The notes under the pieces were generated by a model. The model worked only from the letters and a program-made list of their open reading frames with translations, was not told the DNA's origin and searched no databases. Both the position numbers and the translations under genes were made by a program. From Bacillota bacterium (GTDB lineage Bacteria; Bacillota; Clostridia; Lachnospirales; Lachnospiraceae): a DNA stretch of 64,000 nt. Below, one piece after another: positions 51,008-60,238 of the stretch (position 1 is its first letter; every line of letters begins with the position of its first letter). The stretch spans positions 12,556 through 76,555 of the forward strand of contig JAEXOU010000004.1 of assembly GCA_023439125.1 (NCBI GenBank), written 5' to 3'.

Positions 51008-51944
51008 AACTCTCTTGTACAATGATAGTACCTGTTTTACCGGTTAATCCAGCAACCGCTTTATCAAGTTTTGTTATGATTGCCCTTCGATCAGGACGTT
51101 TGGAGACAAATTCAACACTTGCTTCTACTTTTGGTAGCATTGCGCCAGCAGTAAAATAACCTTCTTCAATATATTGCTTCGCTTGTTCTACTGTAATTGT
51201 ATCTAGCTCAGTCGCATTCTCTTTTCCATAGTTTAAGAAAACTTTTTCTACTCCAGTTAAGAACAATAAACAGTCTGCATCTAAGAGCTCGGCCATCTTT
51301 TGGGCAGTTAGATCCTTCTCAATAATAGCGCTTGCTCCTTTTAAGTTAGTACATTGCTCGAGAACAGGAATTCCGCCGCCACCACCAGCAATAACAATCT
51401 GATTTGCATCAATCAATGCCTTAATAGCATCAATCTCATAAATATCAATTGGCTTTGGAGCAGCTATAATTCTACGATAGCCTTTTTCCTCTTTTACAAC
51501 ATAATTGCCTTTCTTTTCTTCTGCTGCAGCTTCTTCTGCAGTCATATATCGACCAATTATTTTTGATGGATTCGAAAAAGCTTTATCAAAAGGATCAACT
51601 TTAACTTGAGTAATAATCGTGGAGACTGGTTTGTAAATACCGCGATTTAATAATTCAGTACGTATTAAGTTTTGTAAATCATAACCTATGTATCCTTGAC
51701 TCATAGCTCCGCAAACAGACATTGGAGCAACTGTATATTTGGAATCTAAACGACTGAATTCAGTCATCGCTGTATGTACCATACCAACTTGAGGACCATT
51801 GCTATGTGTAATAACAATTCTATATCCTTCTTCAACTAAATCAGCAATAGCGTTTGCAGCTTTTTTAGCATTTGCACGCTGCTCTGGAAATGTCTCACCA
51901 AATGCACTTCGACCGAGTGCTACCACTATTATGTTTTTCTTCAT
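51006..51944 (-). CDS. arcC: carbamate kinase with altered substrate loops
   Basis: A 312-residue amino-acid-kinase-fold protein aligned over its full length with ArcC: MSVCGAMSQGYIGYDLQN, TQVKVDPFDKAF, GYRRIIAAPKPIDI, GGGGGIPVL, IEKDLTAQKMAELLDAD, TGVEKVFLNYGK and GAMLPKVEA are present. ArcC transfers phosphate between carbamoyl phosphate and ADP. The N-terminal glycine loop normally reads ALGGNA but here is ALGRSA, and HGNGPQVG is HSNGPQVG; both lie at the active site. No arginine deiminase or ornithine transcarbamylase gene is nearby, so it may work on another route of carbamoyl phosphate. Single-gene unit. Confidence 0.85.
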   Translation of the reverse strand: MKKNIIVVALGRSAFGETFPEQRANAKKAANAIADLVEEGYRIVITHSNGPQVGMVHTAMTEFSRLDSKYTVAPMSVCGAMSQGYIGYDLQNLIRTELLNRGIYKPVSTIITQVKVDPFDKAFSNPSKIIGRYMTAEEAAAEEKKGNYVVKEEKGYRRIIAAPKPIDIYEIDAIKALIDANQIVIAGGGGGIPVLEQCTNLKGASAIIEKDLTAQKMAELLDADCLLFLTGVEKVFLNYGKENATELDTITVEQAKQYIEEGYFTAGAMLPKVEASVEFVSKRPDRRAIITKLDKAVAGLTGKTGTIIVQES

Positions 51945-52057
51945 TGCACTACCTCTTTTCTATCGAATATCATAATCATACCATTATTCATAAAAAAAGA
52001 AAAGCCCCAAAACTCTAGCAAAAAGTGACATTGGCAGTGTTTCGACAAAAGCTCTAA

Positions 52058-52086
52058 TTGACATATATTGGAAATCAAAGTATTAT
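52058..52086 (+). promoter_or_regulatory. consensus promoter of the LPXTG protein gene
   Basis: TTGACA (52058-52063), 17-nt spacer, TATTAT (52081-52086), 46 nt before the start codon. Confidence 0.75.
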
Positions 52087-52132
52087 AAAAATGCACAATG
52101 TCTTAAAAGTTTTTATCTAAGGAGTATATGCC

Positions 52133-53098
52133 ATGAATGCAAAAAAAAGAAAGATTGCGGCGTTCATAGCCATCATTTTTTTCGTGATGGAACTGTTCAT
52201 AATGCCAGCAAGCAAAGCAAGTGCATGTACATCAGAAGAGGGAGAAGAGACAGAAGAGAGAGTCGTATTTTACATTCTAAAGGAAGGGCAGGAGATGCCA
52301 AAATCTTTAGCATATGACCCTGATTTGCAGTATTATTGTGGGATTGTACTTGGAGATATTTTTGATGGAGTAGGAAATACCTCATATTATGATGAAGCAG
52401 CTGTCTTTTTAGATGGTGCAGATATACGAGAGTTTCTAGGCAAGGACTTCCCAGTACCAACGATAGAGCAATTGGCTTCTGTTGGAGTTGTAATGAAGGA
52501 AGGAGATTCAATCGTATATTATGCACTAAAGAAGGAGCAGGATGGATGGCATGTGGATGGAATAAAAGTGTCACCAGAAGTAACACCAGAAGTAACACCA
52601 GTAGTAACGCCAGAAGTAACACCAGTTGTAACACCAGTAGTAACGCCAGAGGTAACACCAGAAGTAACACCAGTAGTAACGCCAGTTGTAACGCCAGAAG
52701 TAACACCAGTTGTAACGCCAGTTGTGACGCCGGTTATAACACCAGTTGTAACGCCAGTTATAACGCCAGTTGTAACACCAGAGATATCGCCACAAACTCC
52801 TGTAATAGAAGAAACAACGAATGTAATCGAATCAGAACAAATTGAAGAGGAGCCAATTAAAGAGAAACAAGCCGAAGAGGAGCCAGTCAAAGAAGATCCG
52901 CAGGAAGAGGTTAATGAGCAAGAACCTACACAGGAAGTAGCAGAAGAGGATGTTCCAGTAGGTGCTTCTGATGGACAAGTAGACAAGCTACCTCAGACAG
53001 GAACTACTGCTCCTTCACTTTTTTATCTAAGTGGTTTTGCTCTTATCATTATTGGTCTTTATATATTTAGATTTAGGTGTCGAAAGTCCCTAAGATAG
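52133..53098 (+). CDS. LPXTG-anchored surface protein with Thr-Pro repeats
   Basis: A 321-residue cell-wall protein. Signal peptide (IAAFIAIIFFVMELFIMPAS, about residues 8-27), a small N-terminal domain of about 110 residues (ERVVFYILKEGQEMPKSL ... GVVMKEGDSIVYYALKKEQD), then a P-E/V-V-T repeat stalk of some 70 residues, an acidic EEEPIKEKQAEEEP linker, and the sortase signal LPQTG followed by a hydrophobic stretch and RCRKSLR. Sortase should attach it to peptidoglycan, with the stalk lifting the domain away. The domain is not recognised. AAGGAG is the ribosome binding site. Confidence 0.9.
   Translation: MNAKKRKIAAFIAIIFFVMELFIMPASKASACTSEEGEETEERVVFYILKEGQEMPKSLAYDPDLQYYCGIVLGDIFDGVGNTSYYDEAAVFLDGADIREFLGKDFPVPTIEQLASVGVVMKEGDSIVYYALKKEQDGWHVDGIKVSPEVTPEVTPVVTPEVTPVVTPVVTPEVTPEVTPVVTPVVTPEVTPVVTPVVTPVITPVVTPVITPVVTPEISPQTPVIEETTNVIESEQIEEEPIKEKQAEEEPVKEDPQEEVNEQEPTQEVAEEDVPVGASDGQVDKLPQTGTTAPSLFYLSGFALIIIGLYIFRFRCRKSLR
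52573..52788 (+). repeat. 12-bp tandem repeats in the LPXTG gene
   Basis: About 18 copies of a 12-bp unit (CCAGTAGTAACA and variants) encode P-V/E-V/I-T. Third-position changes vary from unit to unit. Long antisense reading frames here come from the repeats. Confidence 0.92.
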
Positions 53099-53151
53099 AA
53101 GTCTGATGCCATTTGCAAAAGAAGAAAAAATCAAATTGTATAGTTGATGAC

Positions 53152-53180
53152 TTGAAACGATATACTTTCTTTGGTAGAAT
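53152..53180 (+). promoter_or_regulatory. promoter of mgsA
   Basis: TTGAAA (53152-53157), 17-nt spacer, TAGAAT (53175-53180), 30 nt before the start codon at 53210. Confidence 0.7.
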
Positions 53181-53209
53181 GATATCAATATCACCAAAGG
53201 AGATGCGAA

Positions 53210-53689
53210 ATGCTAGAAGACGACTATATCTATTTTAAGATGGAAAAAACAAAACATATTGCGTTAGTAGCACATGATGGCAAGAAAAAAGAGATTGTAG
53301 AGTGGGCAGATAAACATAAAGAAGTTTTAAAGAAGCATTTTTTATGCGGTACTGGCACAACAGCTCGAATGATCACAGATAAAACAGGACTACCTGTACG
53401 TGCATTTAATAGTGGCCCTCTTGGTGGTGACCAACAGATTGGTGCAAGAATTGTAGAAGGAAGTGTCGATTTCATCGTATTTCTATGGGATCCATTGGAA
53501 TCACAGCCACATGATCCAGATGTTAAGGCATTACTTCGTATTGCCGTTGTTTATGACATTCCAATTGCGAATAATCTTGCAACTGCAGATTTCTTGTTAG
53601 AATCACGCTTTATGGAATCAGAATATCAGCGTAAAGTTACTAACTTTAATAAACATATACAACAAAGAATTGATGAATTTAGTAAGTAA
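53210..53689 (+). CDS. mgsA: methylglyoxal synthase
   Basis: A 159-residue MgsA, which turns dihydroxyacetone phosphate into methylglyoxal and phosphate, a bypass of lower glycolysis under sugar excess. Landmarks: HIALVAHDGKKKEIVEWA, CGTGTTARMI (phosphate binding), SGPLGGDQQIGA with the catalytic Asp, and DPLESQPHDPDVKALLRIA. AAAGGAGATG is the ribosome binding site. Ten residues precede the usual start; an internal ATG at residue 11 is a possible alternative without its own site. Its presence fits a fast sugar user. Confidence 0.95.
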   Translation: MLEDDYIYFKMEKTKHIALVAHDGKKKEIVEWADKHKEVLKKHFLCGTGTTARMITDKTGLPVRAFNSGPLGGDQQIGARIVEGSVDFIVFLWDPLESQPHDPDVKALLRIAVVYDIPIANNLATADFLLESRFMESEYQRKVTNFNKHIQQRIDEFSK

Positions 53690-53712
53690 TATATAGAAAA
53701 ATTATAAGAACG

Positions 53713-53750
53713 AAAAGTATCCTGTGATTCAAGTCCAGGGTACTTTTTCT
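53713..53750 (+). terminator. rho-independent terminator of mgsA
   Basis: AAAAGTATCCTG (53713-53724) pairs with CAGGGTACTTTT (53736-53747) with one wobble, loop of 11 nt, then T-rich sequence. Confidence 0.8.
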
Positions 53751-53804
53751 TGTAGGTAGGGAGTAGAATAAATTATCTACCCCCCTACCCGATGTTATAA
53801 AGTG

Positions 53805-55502
53805 TTACTTAAATTTAAATTCATTCATGAATTCAGTCAATTGATCAGAAGAATTTTTAGTTATATCGTTTATATTTTCAATATCGGTAGCATGTATATT
53901 CACTTCACTAATACTATGTGCGATTGTTGTACTTCCATTAGCGCTTTCATTTACAGCAACAGAGACTTGATTAATGGTATTCGTCATGTCTGAAATATTA
54001 GTTAATACTTGACTACTTGTATTACTTAACTTATCCACGATATCATTAATAAAGATAGCATCTTGATAATACTGTTCGCCAGTTGATACCATTTCTTTAT
54101 ATACATTTACCACTGAATTATTTAAGAATTCTAAAATGTCATTGGAGCATGAAACAAGATTTTCAACGGATCGAAATACTTGAGCAGTGACCTCTTGTAT
54201 TTTATTAACAGCTGAGCTAGAAGCTTCCGATAATGTTTTAATTTCGTTAGCTACTACTGCGAAACCTTTACCATTCTCTCCAGCTCTTGCAGCCTCAATG
54301 GAAGCATTGAGAGAAAGGAGATTTGTTTGAGAGGTAATTGATAAAATCGTGTCGGATAAAACCTTGATTTCTTCTATACTCTTTGATTGCTCAATTGCTT
54401 GTTGCATTCTCTTATTTGTACTTTCGATTAATCGATTTGTTTCTTCATGAGAACGGATTGCATTTCCTTTTAGTGAGATAGCCCGATTGCTTATCTCAAC
54501 TGCAGCCTTCGCTCCATTATGAGCTTGCTGTGCAATTTGCTTTGTTGCTTCTTCAACATCGATCGCTGTACAATGAATTTGTTCCATGGATGCAGCTGTT
54601 TCTTCCATACCAGCTGAGATTTCTTGAGTAGTGGAAGAAACATCATCTAGATTGTCATTCAAGTTTCGTATTTTTTGTGTATTTTCTTCAATGGACTGAT
54701 ATACAACAGCGTTACTGTCTGCAATTGTTGAAATGATATCGGTGAAAACACTCTTCATGCTGATCGCTTCCTGCGCTAATATACCAATTTCGTCTTTTCG
54801 CTTTACATATTTATCAGGAATAACACCTGAAAAGTCTTTGTTGGTCATCTTCTGAAAATCTTTCATGACAACTTTCAGAGCATTTACTAAAATGATACCA
54901 ATAATCGAAAATAAAGCAATTCCAAATATCGTAGATGTGATACTAATAAAAACTACCTTATTTGTTATTGAACTAATGTGTTGCTTAATTGAGCTTTGAT
55001 CCATTCCAATAAATAACATTCCGATTACATTATCATTCTTATCTTTTAATGGCATATAATATGCTCTCGTATTATTGCCTAATAGGTTGATTTCAGCTGT
55101 ATATGTATTTCCTTTATTCAGAACGTTATCACTTACCTCAGTAGTGGCTGTTGTTCCAATGGCTCGACTTCCATCTTTGTTAGGAAGATTCGTAGACACT
55201 CTTGTGTCATTGTGGAAGATTGTAACGTAATAACCTGTTAGATTTTGTATCGTGTCAACGAAGTTAGTATCACCATTGAGGAGTATTTCACCTTTATAGA
55301 GATTTCCATCTTTCTCAGTGAATTCACCAGGATAGGTTTTATCTAACAATTGATATACTAGGGATAAATCTTTTTCAACAACTTCGGTATAAACGCTGTT
55401 CATATTGGAATTAGTTTCTCGTGCTGTAACAATAGCAATGGTTGTTGCAGTTAAACACAAGATAAATATAATTCCACCAACTAACTTTGTTTTAATCTTC
55501 AT
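53805..55502 (-). CDS. methyl-accepting chemotaxis protein
   Basis: A 565-residue transmembrane chemoreceptor. First membrane helix about residues 8-27, an extracellular single Cache-type domain ([12 protein letters not shown]...[18 protein letters not shown]...[14 protein letters not shown]), second membrane helix about 183-207, a HAMP-like stretch ([20 protein letters not shown]), and the signalling domain with the hairpin tip ([30 protein letters not shown] motif, broken here as [20 protein letters not shown]). Single Cache domains often sense small carboxylates. TTGGGAGGA precedes the ATG. No other chemotaxis gene is in the window. Confidence 0.95.
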   Translation of the reverse strand: MKIKTKLVGGIIFILCLTATTIAIVTARETNSNMNSVYTEVVEKDLSLVYQLLDKTYPGEFTEKDGNLYKGEILLNGDTNFVDTIQNLTGYYVTIFHNDTRVSTNLPNKDGSRAIGTTATTEVSDNVLNKGNTYTAEINLLGNNTRAYYMPLKDKNDNVIGMLFIGMDQSSIKQHISSITNKVVFISITSTIFGIALFSIIGIILVNALKVVMKDFQKMTNKDFSGVIPDKYVKRKDEIGILAQEAISMKSVFTDIISTIADSNAVVYQSIEENTQKIRNLNDNLDDVSSTTQEISAGMEETAASMEQIHCTAIDVEEATKQIAQQAHNGAKAAVEISNRAISLKGNAIRSHEETNRLIESTNKRMQQAIEQSKSIEEIKVLSDTILSITSQTNLLSLNASIEAARAGENGKGFAVVANEIKTLSEASSSAVNKIQEVTAQVFRSVENLVSCSNDILEFLNNSVVNVYKEMVSTGEQYYQDAIFINDIVDKLSNTSSQVLTNISDMTNTINQVSVAVNESANGSTTIAHSISEVNIHATDIENINDITKNSSDQLTEFMNEFKFK

Positions 55503-55635
55503 GCATTATCCTCCCAATAGTAAGTAAATTAATTAAATCTTTCTTAAGCAATTACAAATATTTCAATTTATATCGGCTAAAATTCATAGGACTTAAGTAG
55601 GAAATAGTAAAAATTCAAAAAAATAAAATGAATCC

Positions 55636-55664
55636 TTGACACTCATGGTATTATTGTATACAAT
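55636..55664 (+). promoter_or_regulatory. promoter of the citrate synthase-like operon
   Basis: TTGACA (55636-55641), 17-nt spacer, TACAAT (55659-55664), 36 nt before the start codon at 55700. Confidence 0.75.
55653..55664 (+). promoter_or_regulatory. predicted GntR-family operator
   Basis: ATTGTATACAAT is a perfect 12-bp palindrome that covers the -10 box. TTGTATACAA is also the centre of the known Bacillus subtilis GntR operator. The third gene of this operon encodes an FCD-type GntR regulator, so autoregulation by repression is likely. Confidence 0.65.
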
Positions 55665-55699
55665 TAAACAGTAAAATATTAGAACTAGGAGTGAATGCC

Positions 55700-57106
55700 A
55701 TGGAGAACCGTAGAGTATATAGAAATCCTCAGAACAACTTATTATCCTTGGAAGAGCACATCTATGAGCTTGTTGATGTTGTTCAACCTAATGTATTTCG
55801 AAATCTGTTCCCATATGATGAGATACCGAAGATTGCATTTAATGACCGTATTGTTCCACATAATATGCCAAACGAAATCTGGATTACAGATACAACGTTT
55901 CGTGACGGACAGCAATCTCGTGCACCATATACAACTGAGCAAATTGTGACAATCTATGATTATTTACATCGTCTAGGTGGTCCAAATGGAATTATTCGTG
56001 CAAGTGAATTCTTTCTATATAGTAAAAAAGACAGAGATGCTGTATATAAATGTATGGAACGTGGTTATCGATTCCCAGAGGTAACTTCATGGATTCGCGC
56101 AAGTAAAAAGGACTTTGAACTTGTGAAAGATCTGGGGATGAAGGAAACTGGTATTTTAGTTAGTTGCTCTGATTATCATATTTTCTATAAGATGAAGATG
56201 ACTAGAAGTCAGGCAATGAATCATTACTTAAGTATCGTTCGTGAATGTCTTGAGACAGGTGTAGCTCCAAGATGTCATCTTGAAGATATTACTCGTTCGG
56301 ATATTCATGGTTTTGTTATTCCATTCTGTTTCGCATTAATGAAATTAGGTCAGGAATATAACATTCCAGTTAAAATTCGTGCTTGCGACACGATGGGTTA
56401 TGGTGTAAACTTTGCTGGTGCTGTAATTCCGCGAAGCGTTCAAGGTATAATTTATTCGTTAACTACACATGCTGGTGTTCCTTCAGAGCAATTAGAGTGG
56501 CATGGTCATAATGATTTTTATAAAGCTGTAGCTAATTCAACAACTGCATGGCTTTACGGTGCGAGTGGTGTCAATTGCTCATTATTTGGTATTGGTGAGA
56601 GAACTGGTAATACACCTCTTGAAGCAATGGTATTTGAATATGCACAATTAAAAGGTACACTCGATGGCATGGATACAACTGTTGTTACTGAGCTTGCTGA
56701 GTACTTTAAAAAAGAAATCGGATATAAGATTCCACATAGAACTCCATTTGTCGGAAAGAATTTCAACGTAACGCGAGCAGGAATTCATGCAGATGGTCTA
56801 TTGAAAAATGAAGAGATTTATAATATATTTGATACAGAGAAGTTTTTAAACCGTCCAGTCTTAGTTTCTGTATCCAATACGTCAGGTCTTGCGGGCATTG
56901 CCCATTGGATTAATACATACTACAAGCTTAAAGGCGATAAGATTCTGGATAAATCTAACTTACTCGTTGTTAAGCTAAAAGAAATTGTTGATAAAGAGTA
57001 TGAAGATGGAAGAATCACTGTTATGACAGATGAAGAGTTGATTCGATTAATCAATGCTTATAAGAAAGAATGCAATGTTGATTTACCTGATCTTAAGGTT
57101 GAGTAG
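55700..57106 (+). CDS. DRE-TIM metallolyase, probable Re-citrate synthase
   Basis: A 468-residue protein of the isopropylmalate/homocitrate synthase family. The signature DTTFRDGQQSRAP (residues 64-76) contains the R-D-G of DRE-TIM enzymes, HGHNDFYKAVANSTTAW gives the metal His pair, and GIGERTGNTPLEAMVFEY the second signature; a C-terminal region of about 100 residues replaces the leucine-regulatory domain. Joined in an operon with isocitrate dehydrogenase and a GntR regulator, it most likely makes citrate from oxaloacetate and acetyl-CoA, as the Re-citrate synthase of Clostridium kluyveri does. Homocitrate or isopropylmalate synthase remain possible. ATG 55700 follows AGGAG at 8 nt. Confidence 0.8.
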   Translation: MENRRVYRNPQNNLLSLEEHIYELVDVVQPNVFRNLFPYDEIPKIAFNDRIVPHNMPNEIWITDTTFRDGQQSRAPYTTEQIVTIYDYLHRLGGPNGIIRASEFFLYSKKDRDAVYKCMERGYRFPEVTSWIRASKKDFELVKDLGMKETGILVSCSDYHIFYKMKMTRSQAMNHYLSIVRECLETGVAPRCHLEDITRSDIHGFVIPFCFALMKLGQEYNIPVKIRACDTMGYGVNFAGAVIPRSVQGIIYSLTTHAGVPSEQLEWHGHNDFYKAVANSTTAWLYGASGVNCSLFGIGERTGNTPLEAMVFEYAQLKGTLDGMDTTVVTELAEYFKKEIGYKIPHRTPFVGKNFNVTRAGIHADGLLKNEEIYNIFDTEKFLNRPVLVSVSNTSGLAGIAHWINTYYKLKGDKILDKSNLLVVKLKEIVDKEYEDGRITVMTDEELIRLINAYKKECNVDLPDLKVE

Positions 57107-57159
57107 CTTAACAAACTAAGTAGAGGTACTTCAAATATACAAATTTAGGAGGAATTACG

Positions 57160-58326
57160 ATGACTGCAGAAAAGATAGCAGCTGCAAAGGAAGCATTTGG
57201 TAAGTTATTAGAAGAACAATTAAAGCGTGTAGAAGTAATGAAAGCACAAGGTGATTTCTTAGATTATAAGAAATTAGACCAAATCATCATTGGTGTATGT
57301 GGTGGTGACGGCATTGGCCCTGCAATTACAGGACAGGCGCAGAGAATCCTTGAATTTTTATTAAAAGACGAAGTTGCTTCTGGAAAAGTAGCTTTTAAAG
57401 TGATCGATGGACTTACGATTGAACGAAGAGCAGCAGAAATGAAGGCGATTCCTGATGAAGTTTTAAAAGAATTAAAGGAATGTCACGTCATCTTAAAAGG
57501 TCCTACAACAACACCTAGAAAAGGGGATCCATGGCCAAATGTTGAGAGTGCAAATGTTGCAATGCGTAAAGAGCTTGATTTATTTGCCAATGTAAGACCT
57601 GTTAGAATTCCGGAGCAAGGAATCGATTGGACTTTTTATCGTGAGAATACAGAAGGTGCTTATGCCGTTGGTAGCAAGGGTGTTCATGTTACGGAGGATT
57701 TAGGTGTAGATTTTACTGTTGTAACAACCCAAGGAACAGAAAGAATCATACGTGCTGCATTTGAATATGCAAAAGCGAATGGCAAGACAAGAGTGACCGC
57801 TGTTACTAAGGCAAATATTATTAAGACGACAGACGGAAAATTCTTAGACATCTTTAAAGAGATTGCTAAAGAATATCCTGGAATTACAACGGATGACTGG
57901 TATATTGATATTATGACTGCTAAATTAGTCGATGAAAAACGTAGAAGAGATTTCCAAGTAGTAGTACTTCCGAATCTTTATGGTGATATTATTACGGATG
58001 AAGCTGCTGAGTTCCAAGGTGGTGTTGGAACAGCAGGTAGTGCAAACATTGGTAAACGCTATGCTATGTTTGAGGCAATTCATGGTTCAGCACCTAGAAT
58101 GGTATTAGAAGGAAGAGATAAATACGCAGATCCATGTTCCGTCATTCGTGCAGCAGCTATGTTACTAGCCCATATTGGTTATAATAAAAAGGCGGATTTA
58201 TTATATCAGGCACTTGATGTATGTACGATAACAGAGAAAAAGATTACAATCACTGGTCGTGATACAGGAGCAACAAGTGCAGAATTTGCTGATTATATTA
58301 TGGATACAATTGAAAAAATAAGTTAA
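57160..58326 (+). CDS. icd: isocitrate dehydrogenase (isocitrate/isopropylmalate dehydrogenase family)
   Basis: A 388-residue beta-decarboxylating dehydrogenase. GVCGGDGIGPAI is the N-terminal loop, ESANVAMRKELDLFANVRPVR the substrate-binding block with the phosphate- or carboxylate-contact Ser and Arg, YRENTEGAYA the catalytic Tyr region, NLYGDIITDEAAEFQGG the metal-binding Asp pair, and EAIHGSAPRM the coenzyme site. The VESANVA pattern and adjacent citrate-synthase-like gene favour isocitrate, not isopropylmalate. Aconitase is not encoded here. Together with the upstream enzyme it would make 2-oxoglutarate for glutamate synthesis. AGGAGG-type ribosome binding site at 7 nt. Confidence 0.88.
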   Translation: MTAEKIAAAKEAFGKLLEEQLKRVEVMKAQGDFLDYKKLDQIIIGVCGGDGIGPAITGQAQRILEFLLKDEVASGKVAFKVIDGLTIERRAAEMKAIPDEVLKELKECHVILKGPTTTPRKGDPWPNVESANVAMRKELDLFANVRPVRIPEQGIDWTFYRENTEGAYAVGSKGVHVTEDLGVDFTVVTTQGTERIIRAAFEYAKANGKTRVTAVTKANIIKTTDGKFLDIFKEIAKEYPGITTDDWYIDIMTAKLVDEKRRRDFQVVVLPNLYGDIITDEAAEFQGGVGTAGSANIGKRYAMFEAIHGSAPRMVLEGRDKYADPCSVIRAAAMLLAHIGYNKKADLLYQALDVCTITEKKITITGRDTGATSAEFADYIMDTIEKIS

Positions 58327-58362
58327 AAAGTTAAATTATGTGCAGTGCACAGGAGGTTTTTT

Positions 58363-59031
58363 GTGGATAACAATGAGTTACAAAAGGAAGTAACGGATAA
58401 GTATTCGTTACGTGGCAGAGTGTTTAATCGAATTCGTGAAGATATTTTGTCAGGACATTATAAGCAAAATGAAGAACTGAAGGAAAATACGATTGGACTT
58501 GAGCTAGGAGTAAGTAGAACACCAGTTAGGGAGGCACTTCGACAATTAGAATTAGAAGGCTTAGTAAATATAATTCCAAATAAGGGAGCCTATGTTACTG
58601 GTATTTCAGAGAAGGATATACATGATATTTATGTCATCCGTTCCTATCTAGAAGGATTATGTGCTAGATGGGCATGTGAACATATTAATGATGAAAAGCT
58701 TCAAGAACTAGAAGAAGTTGTATATCTATCAGAATTTCACTCTAAGAAGCAACATTATGATCAAGTCGTAGAATTGGATAATAAGTTTCATGAATTAATT
58801 TATGAAGCTTCTGGCAGTAAGATTTTACGTCATGTACTTTCCGATTTTCATCATTATGTTCAACGTATACGTAAGATAACATTATCTAATCCGGAACGTG
58901 CTGAAAATTCTAATCATGAACATACTGCTATTCTAGATGCTATCCGCGAAAGGAATGGAGAACTTGCTGAGACATTAGCACATGAGCATATTATAAAGAC
59001 AATTCAAAATATAAATGCAAAGGGATTATAG
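58363..59031 (+). CDS. GntR-family regulator with FCD domain
   Basis: A 222-residue regulator. The winged helix (about residues 12-75) has FNRIREDILSGHYKQNEELK and LGVSRTPVREALRQLELEGL; the C-terminal FCD domain (about 85-215) has YVIRSYLEGLCARWACEHI, a metal- or acid-binding DNKFHELIYEASG and HEHTAILDAIRERNGE with the conserved His. FCD domains bind carboxylic acids, so citrate, isocitrate or 2-oxoglutarate is a sensible ligand here. The GTG start (58363) follows AGGAGG at 6 nt. Third gene of the citrate operon; the palindrome at 55653 is its likely operator. Confidence 0.92.
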   Translation: MDNNELQKEVTDKYSLRGRVFNRIREDILSGHYKQNEELKENTIGLELGVSRTPVREALRQLELEGLVNIIPNKGAYVTGISEKDIHDIYVIRSYLEGLCARWACEHINDEKLQELEEVVYLSEFHSKKQHYDQVVELDNKFHELIYEASGSKILRHVLSDFHHYVQRIRKITLSNPERAENSNHEHTAILDAIRERNGELAETLAHEHIIKTIQNINAKGL

Positions 59032-59047
59032 AATAAACCTTGATGAA

Positions 59048-59100
59048 AAGGAGCAATGTATGATTGATAAATGAATCAACTTTACATTGCTCCTTCTTTC
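59048..59100 (+). terminator. rho-independent terminator of the citrate operon
   Basis: AAGGAGCAATGTA (59048-59060) pairs perfectly with TACATTGCTCCTT (59083-59095), 22-nt loop, then CTTTC. Confidence 0.85.
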
Positions 59101-59227
59101 CTATGAAGAATATTCTTCGACAATATGCATTTATAAAATAGAAAATTAAAATGATTGAAATGAACAGGGGAAATCATCAGGATGATGAATAATAAAGTAG
59201 TCAGGGGAAAGGATAAGGCAAGATTAT

Positions 59228-60151
59228 ATGGAGAAGACAAGAAAGAGGAAGTATATAACTCTTATTATTGTTTTAACACTGTTGCTGATTGCTTGTATTG
59301 TATATATTATTATTAACCAGAAAACAGGAAAACATAGCGAGGATGAAACTACGAAGGATGTAATGCTAGAATATATCTGCTCAAAGGACTCTGTTTATGT
59401 TTTAGAGAGCGGAGTAATTAAGAGAATGTCAGAGTTTAAGAGTGGCGATACATATGAGATAAAATATGATTTTGAGCACGCTGATTATGATATATTGATA
59501 CAAGAATACAAAATTGACGAAATCGCAGGTACAGGAACAGAATCTGAAATGGCAATTAATCTAATGAATGAGTTCTCAGGCAGATTGACTCATTTCAGTA
59601 ACTATGATAGTAAGCGTGAAATCAGTGCTGTTCCGTTATTGAATTATAGCTTGGACAATCCAGAACACGGAATTAACTGTAAGAATAAAGCGCAGATATT
59701 AAATGGAATGTGTCTTGCTCTGAACATATATTGTAGAAAAGTATGGTTGATGCCAAATTCAATCTATGACGGAGAGTGTCATGTTGTGAATGAAGTTTGG
59801 GATACCAGTTTGAACAAGTGGGTAATGGTTGATATTTCGAATAACATTTATTGGGTGAATGAGAATGGAACACCACTATCTATTCTGGAGATCAGAGACA
59901 GGTTGGAAAATCAGGAGTTTTGTACGCCAGTATATCCTAAGGATGGATTAGTGGAGCTTACGAACTCTCTACAGAATAATTACGGTCTTTTTCTATATTA
60001 TGCTAAAAATATGGTTTGGTTTCGATATTTAACCGAGAATACTTCAACAGAGGGTTTGGATACTTATATTCTTGTCCCTGAGTGTTATGATGATGAACTA
60101 GGTAGTTCTTATATTACAAGAGAAGCAATTGAAGCATCACCAATTAAATAA
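59228..60151 (+). CDS. membrane-anchored transglutaminase-like protein
   Basis: A 307-residue protein with an N-terminal basic stretch and one membrane helix (ITLIIVLTLLLIACIVYIII), so the rest faces outside. The transglutaminase-like triad is visible: C151 in GINCKNKAQILNGM, H185 in GECHVVNEVW and D202 in KWVMVDIS. Such domains act as proteases or crosslinkers; here it is possibly a cell-wall or peptide hydrolase. The ribosome binding site is weak (AAGGATAAGG). Single-gene unit between a terminator and the convergent aroC gene. Confidence 0.8.
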   Translation: MEKTRKRKYITLIIVLTLLLIACIVYIIINQKTGKHSEDETTKDVMLEYICSKDSVYVLESGVIKRMSEFKSGDTYEIKYDFEHADYDILIQEYKIDEIAGTGTESEMAINLMNEFSGRLTHFSNYDSKREISAVPLLNYSLDNPEHGINCKNKAQILNGMCLALNIYCRKVWLMPNSIYDGECHVVNEVWDTSLNKWVMVDISNNIYWVNENGTPLSILEIRDRLENQEFCTPVYPKDGLVELTNSLQNNYGLFLYYAKNMVWFRYLTENTSTEGLDTYILVPECYDDELGSSYITREAIEASPIK

Positions 60152-60160
60152 AGGTATTTT

Positions 60161-60207
60161 GTAAAAGCAACTCCCCTTTCTCTCATGATTTAAGGAAAGG
60201 GGAGTTG
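60161..60207 (-). terminator. terminator for aroC (and the convergent gene)
   Basis: CAACTCCCCTTTC (60168-60180) pairs perfectly with GAAAGGGGAGTTG (60195-60207). On the minus strand the stem is followed by CTTTTAC, on the plus strand there is no T-run. Confidence 0.8.
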
Positions 60208-60238
60208 AAGTAGTATAGCGCACATTTGTTATAAGGTA

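Noticed and set aside
52197..52986. Antisense and alternative frames of 74-169 codons in the LPXTG gene
   Set aside because: Produced by the 12-bp repeats; the plus-strand frame has signal peptide and LPQTG anchor.
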